NCBI GenBank assembly: GCA_023227835.1
Contig: JALOCI010000021.1
Location: 1-44,591 of the forward strand
Direction: 5' to 3'
Source of the DNA: Bacteroidales bacterium
GTDB taxonomy: Bacteria > Bacteroidota > Bacteroidia > Bacteroidales > UBA932
Length of the DNA: 44,591 bases
The number at the start of each line of letters is the position of its first letter. Position 1 is the stretch's first letter. The position numbers and the translations under genes were made by a program. Below are positions 43,675 through 44,591 of the stretch, in pieces. The notes beneath the pieces were generated by a model. The model was not told the origin of the DNA. It saw only the letters and a list, made by a program, of their open reading frames with translations, and made no database searches.

Positions 43675-44591
43675 ATGCCAATGACAGTTGATTACTTCGC
43701 AAATGCAGTCGATCCTCGCGTCCGGGAGTGGTTCTATCTCGGATACTCAGGTGAAGGCCGCCGCGCGTCCATGATCTCTCGGCTGTTCAACATGCAGAGC
43801 TCACAGTACGCGAACGAGAAGGTTGACGGCCTCGGCGGGATTCCGTCGAGCGGTTGGAACTTCGAAGACTCAGGACGGCTTCAGGAAGCTGAGCCGGTCA
43901 TGGGTTACGAGGAAACCTTCAACCATCACGAGTTCGGCCGGAAGATCAGTGCCGAGCGCAAGCTGGTTGACGACAATCGCGTCCAGAAGTTGCTCGACGC
44001 TGCTGGCCTGGTTGGTGACTCCGCTTTCCGCGTTCGCGAGAAGGCCGGAGCCAACGTGTTCATTAACGCCTTCTCGTCTGCGACGAGTACGACGCTCGAT
44101 GACTACGGCACCGACACGACCGGCCCGGATTCGGTTGCGCTCTGTTCCGCCGCGCACCCGACTTCGCCGCTCGACTCCACGGCCCTCAACAATGAGGGGA
44201 CGCTTGCTCTGAGCGCTACGAACGTGGCTACAACCCGTCAGCTCCACATGGCGATGACGGACATGAACGGTGACCTCCTGAACGTGATGCCGGACGAGAT
44301 TCTTGTCCCGCCCGAGCTTGAGGACACGCTGCTCACGATCGTTCGCTCCGGGCTTGACCCGGCTTCAGCCAACAACGCGATCAACCCGCAGGCCGGCCGT
44401 TTCCAGCCGCTCGTGTGGCACTACCTGACCGACGCTACAGCCTGGTTCATGATGGACTCGGGTCTGCGTCGCCAGAGCCTCCGCTGGTACGACCGCGTAC
44501 CGCTCGAGGTTGGTGCTCCGGTGGTCGATTCGGTCGGAACGCTGGCCGTGACTTGGCCCGCCTACATGCGGTTCAGCCTCGGTTGGACCGA
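43675..44591 (+). CDS. Major capsid protein, 3' end missing
   Basis: GGAGGTGA precedes ATG 43675. 305 residues are visible and the frame is open at the right edge. The pattern (FYLGYSGEGRRASMISRLFN, MGYEETFNHHEFGRKISAER, LVDDNRVQKLLDAAGLVGDS, VPLEVGAPVVDSVGTLAV, YMRFSLGWT) resembles the Mu gpT-like branch of HK97-fold capsids. The ending (AYMRFSLGWT) is close to the usual C-terminus, so probably only 10-20 residues are missing. No separate protease gene was seen; scaffold removal may be non-proteolytic. Confidence 0.85.
   Translation, partial: MPMTVDYFANAVDPRVREWFYLGYSGEGRRASMISRLFNMQSSQYANEKVDGLGGIPSSGWNFEDSGRLQEAEPVMGYEETFNHHEFGRKISAERKLVDDNRVQKLLDAAGLVGDSAFRVREKAGANVFINAFSSATSTTLDDYGTDTTGPDSVALCSAAHPTSPLDSTALNNEGTLALSATNVATTRQLHMAMTDMNGDLLNVMPDEILVPPELEDTLLTIVRSGLDPASANNAINPQAGRFQPLVWHYLTDATAWFMMDSGLRRQSLRWYDRVPLEVGAPVVDSVGTLAVTWPAYMRFSLGWT

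Noticed and set aside
1..44591. Prophage with host flanks
   Set aside because: No host genes or attL/attR-like ends are present, and the structural genes run off both ends.

Overview
The window reads as almost all of a temperate, long-tailed (siphovirus-type) phage genome. It carries the full structural set: small and large terminase, portal, MuF protein, scaffold, decoration protein, major capsid protein, connectors, tail tube, frameshifted tail chaperone, tape measure, tail tip and lysis genes. It also has a divergent repressor/Cro switch, a tyrosine integrase and a dense block of small early genes. The host is probably an actinobacterium. Reasons: moderately high GC, many GTG/TTG starts, ATGA/GTGA gene coupling almost throughout, a phiC31 gp3-like protein beside a Cas4/RecB-like nuclease, and an HGG-motif small terminase. 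This is inference; no host gene is present. The window opens inside a virion gene and closes inside the major capsid gene. Gene order is therefore circular, but joining the ends does not give a convincing capsid C-terminus, so a little sequence is probably missing between them.

Layout. 1-1.6 kb: head fibre/decoration genes and head-tail adaptor. 1.6-5.9 kb: a cassette of glycosyltransferases and methyltransferases inserted into the connector operon; the first gene carries a 7-base insertion that breaks its N-terminus. 5.9-12.3 kb: head closure, tail completion, tail tube, chaperone with a +1 (or -2) frameshift, tape measure and tail tip. 12.3-16.2 kb: amidase endolysin, two holin-like proteins, metallophosphoesterase, DUF4406 protein and a secreted lysozyme-like protein. 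16.2-17.5 kb, minus strand: repressor, a 48-residue ORF, a membrane protein and an exported HEAGH metallopeptidase. 17.6-31.3 kb, plus strand: early genes with a Cro-like protein, a 23-unit pentapeptide-repeat protein, nuclease, gp3-like protein, integrase, C5 methylase, RusA and many tiny Cys-rich proteins, with tRNA-Ser(GCU) and tRNA-Cys(GCA). 31.3-34.8 kb: replication module (HNH protein, winged-helix initiator with iteron repeats inside its gene) and small genes. 34.8-44.6 kb: terminator, terminase, portal, MuF with an intein, scaffold, decoration and major capsid protein.

The most remarkable element is in the MuF gene. Its conserved HPxCRC motif is split by a 270-residue intein. Entirely inside the intein, on the opposite strand, lies a complete helix-turn-helix plus Vsr/DUF559-like nuclease gene that looks like a homing endonuclease. 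An exact TATAAT for that antisense gene sits in the codons of the intein's C-terminal splice motif. Other points of interest are the exported metallopeptidase in the immunity operon, a possible small invertible segment, an iteron origin, a gp3-like factor in a tyrosine-integrase phage, and a duplicated gene start flanking a more AT-rich 1-kb block next to a tRNA embedded in an ORF.
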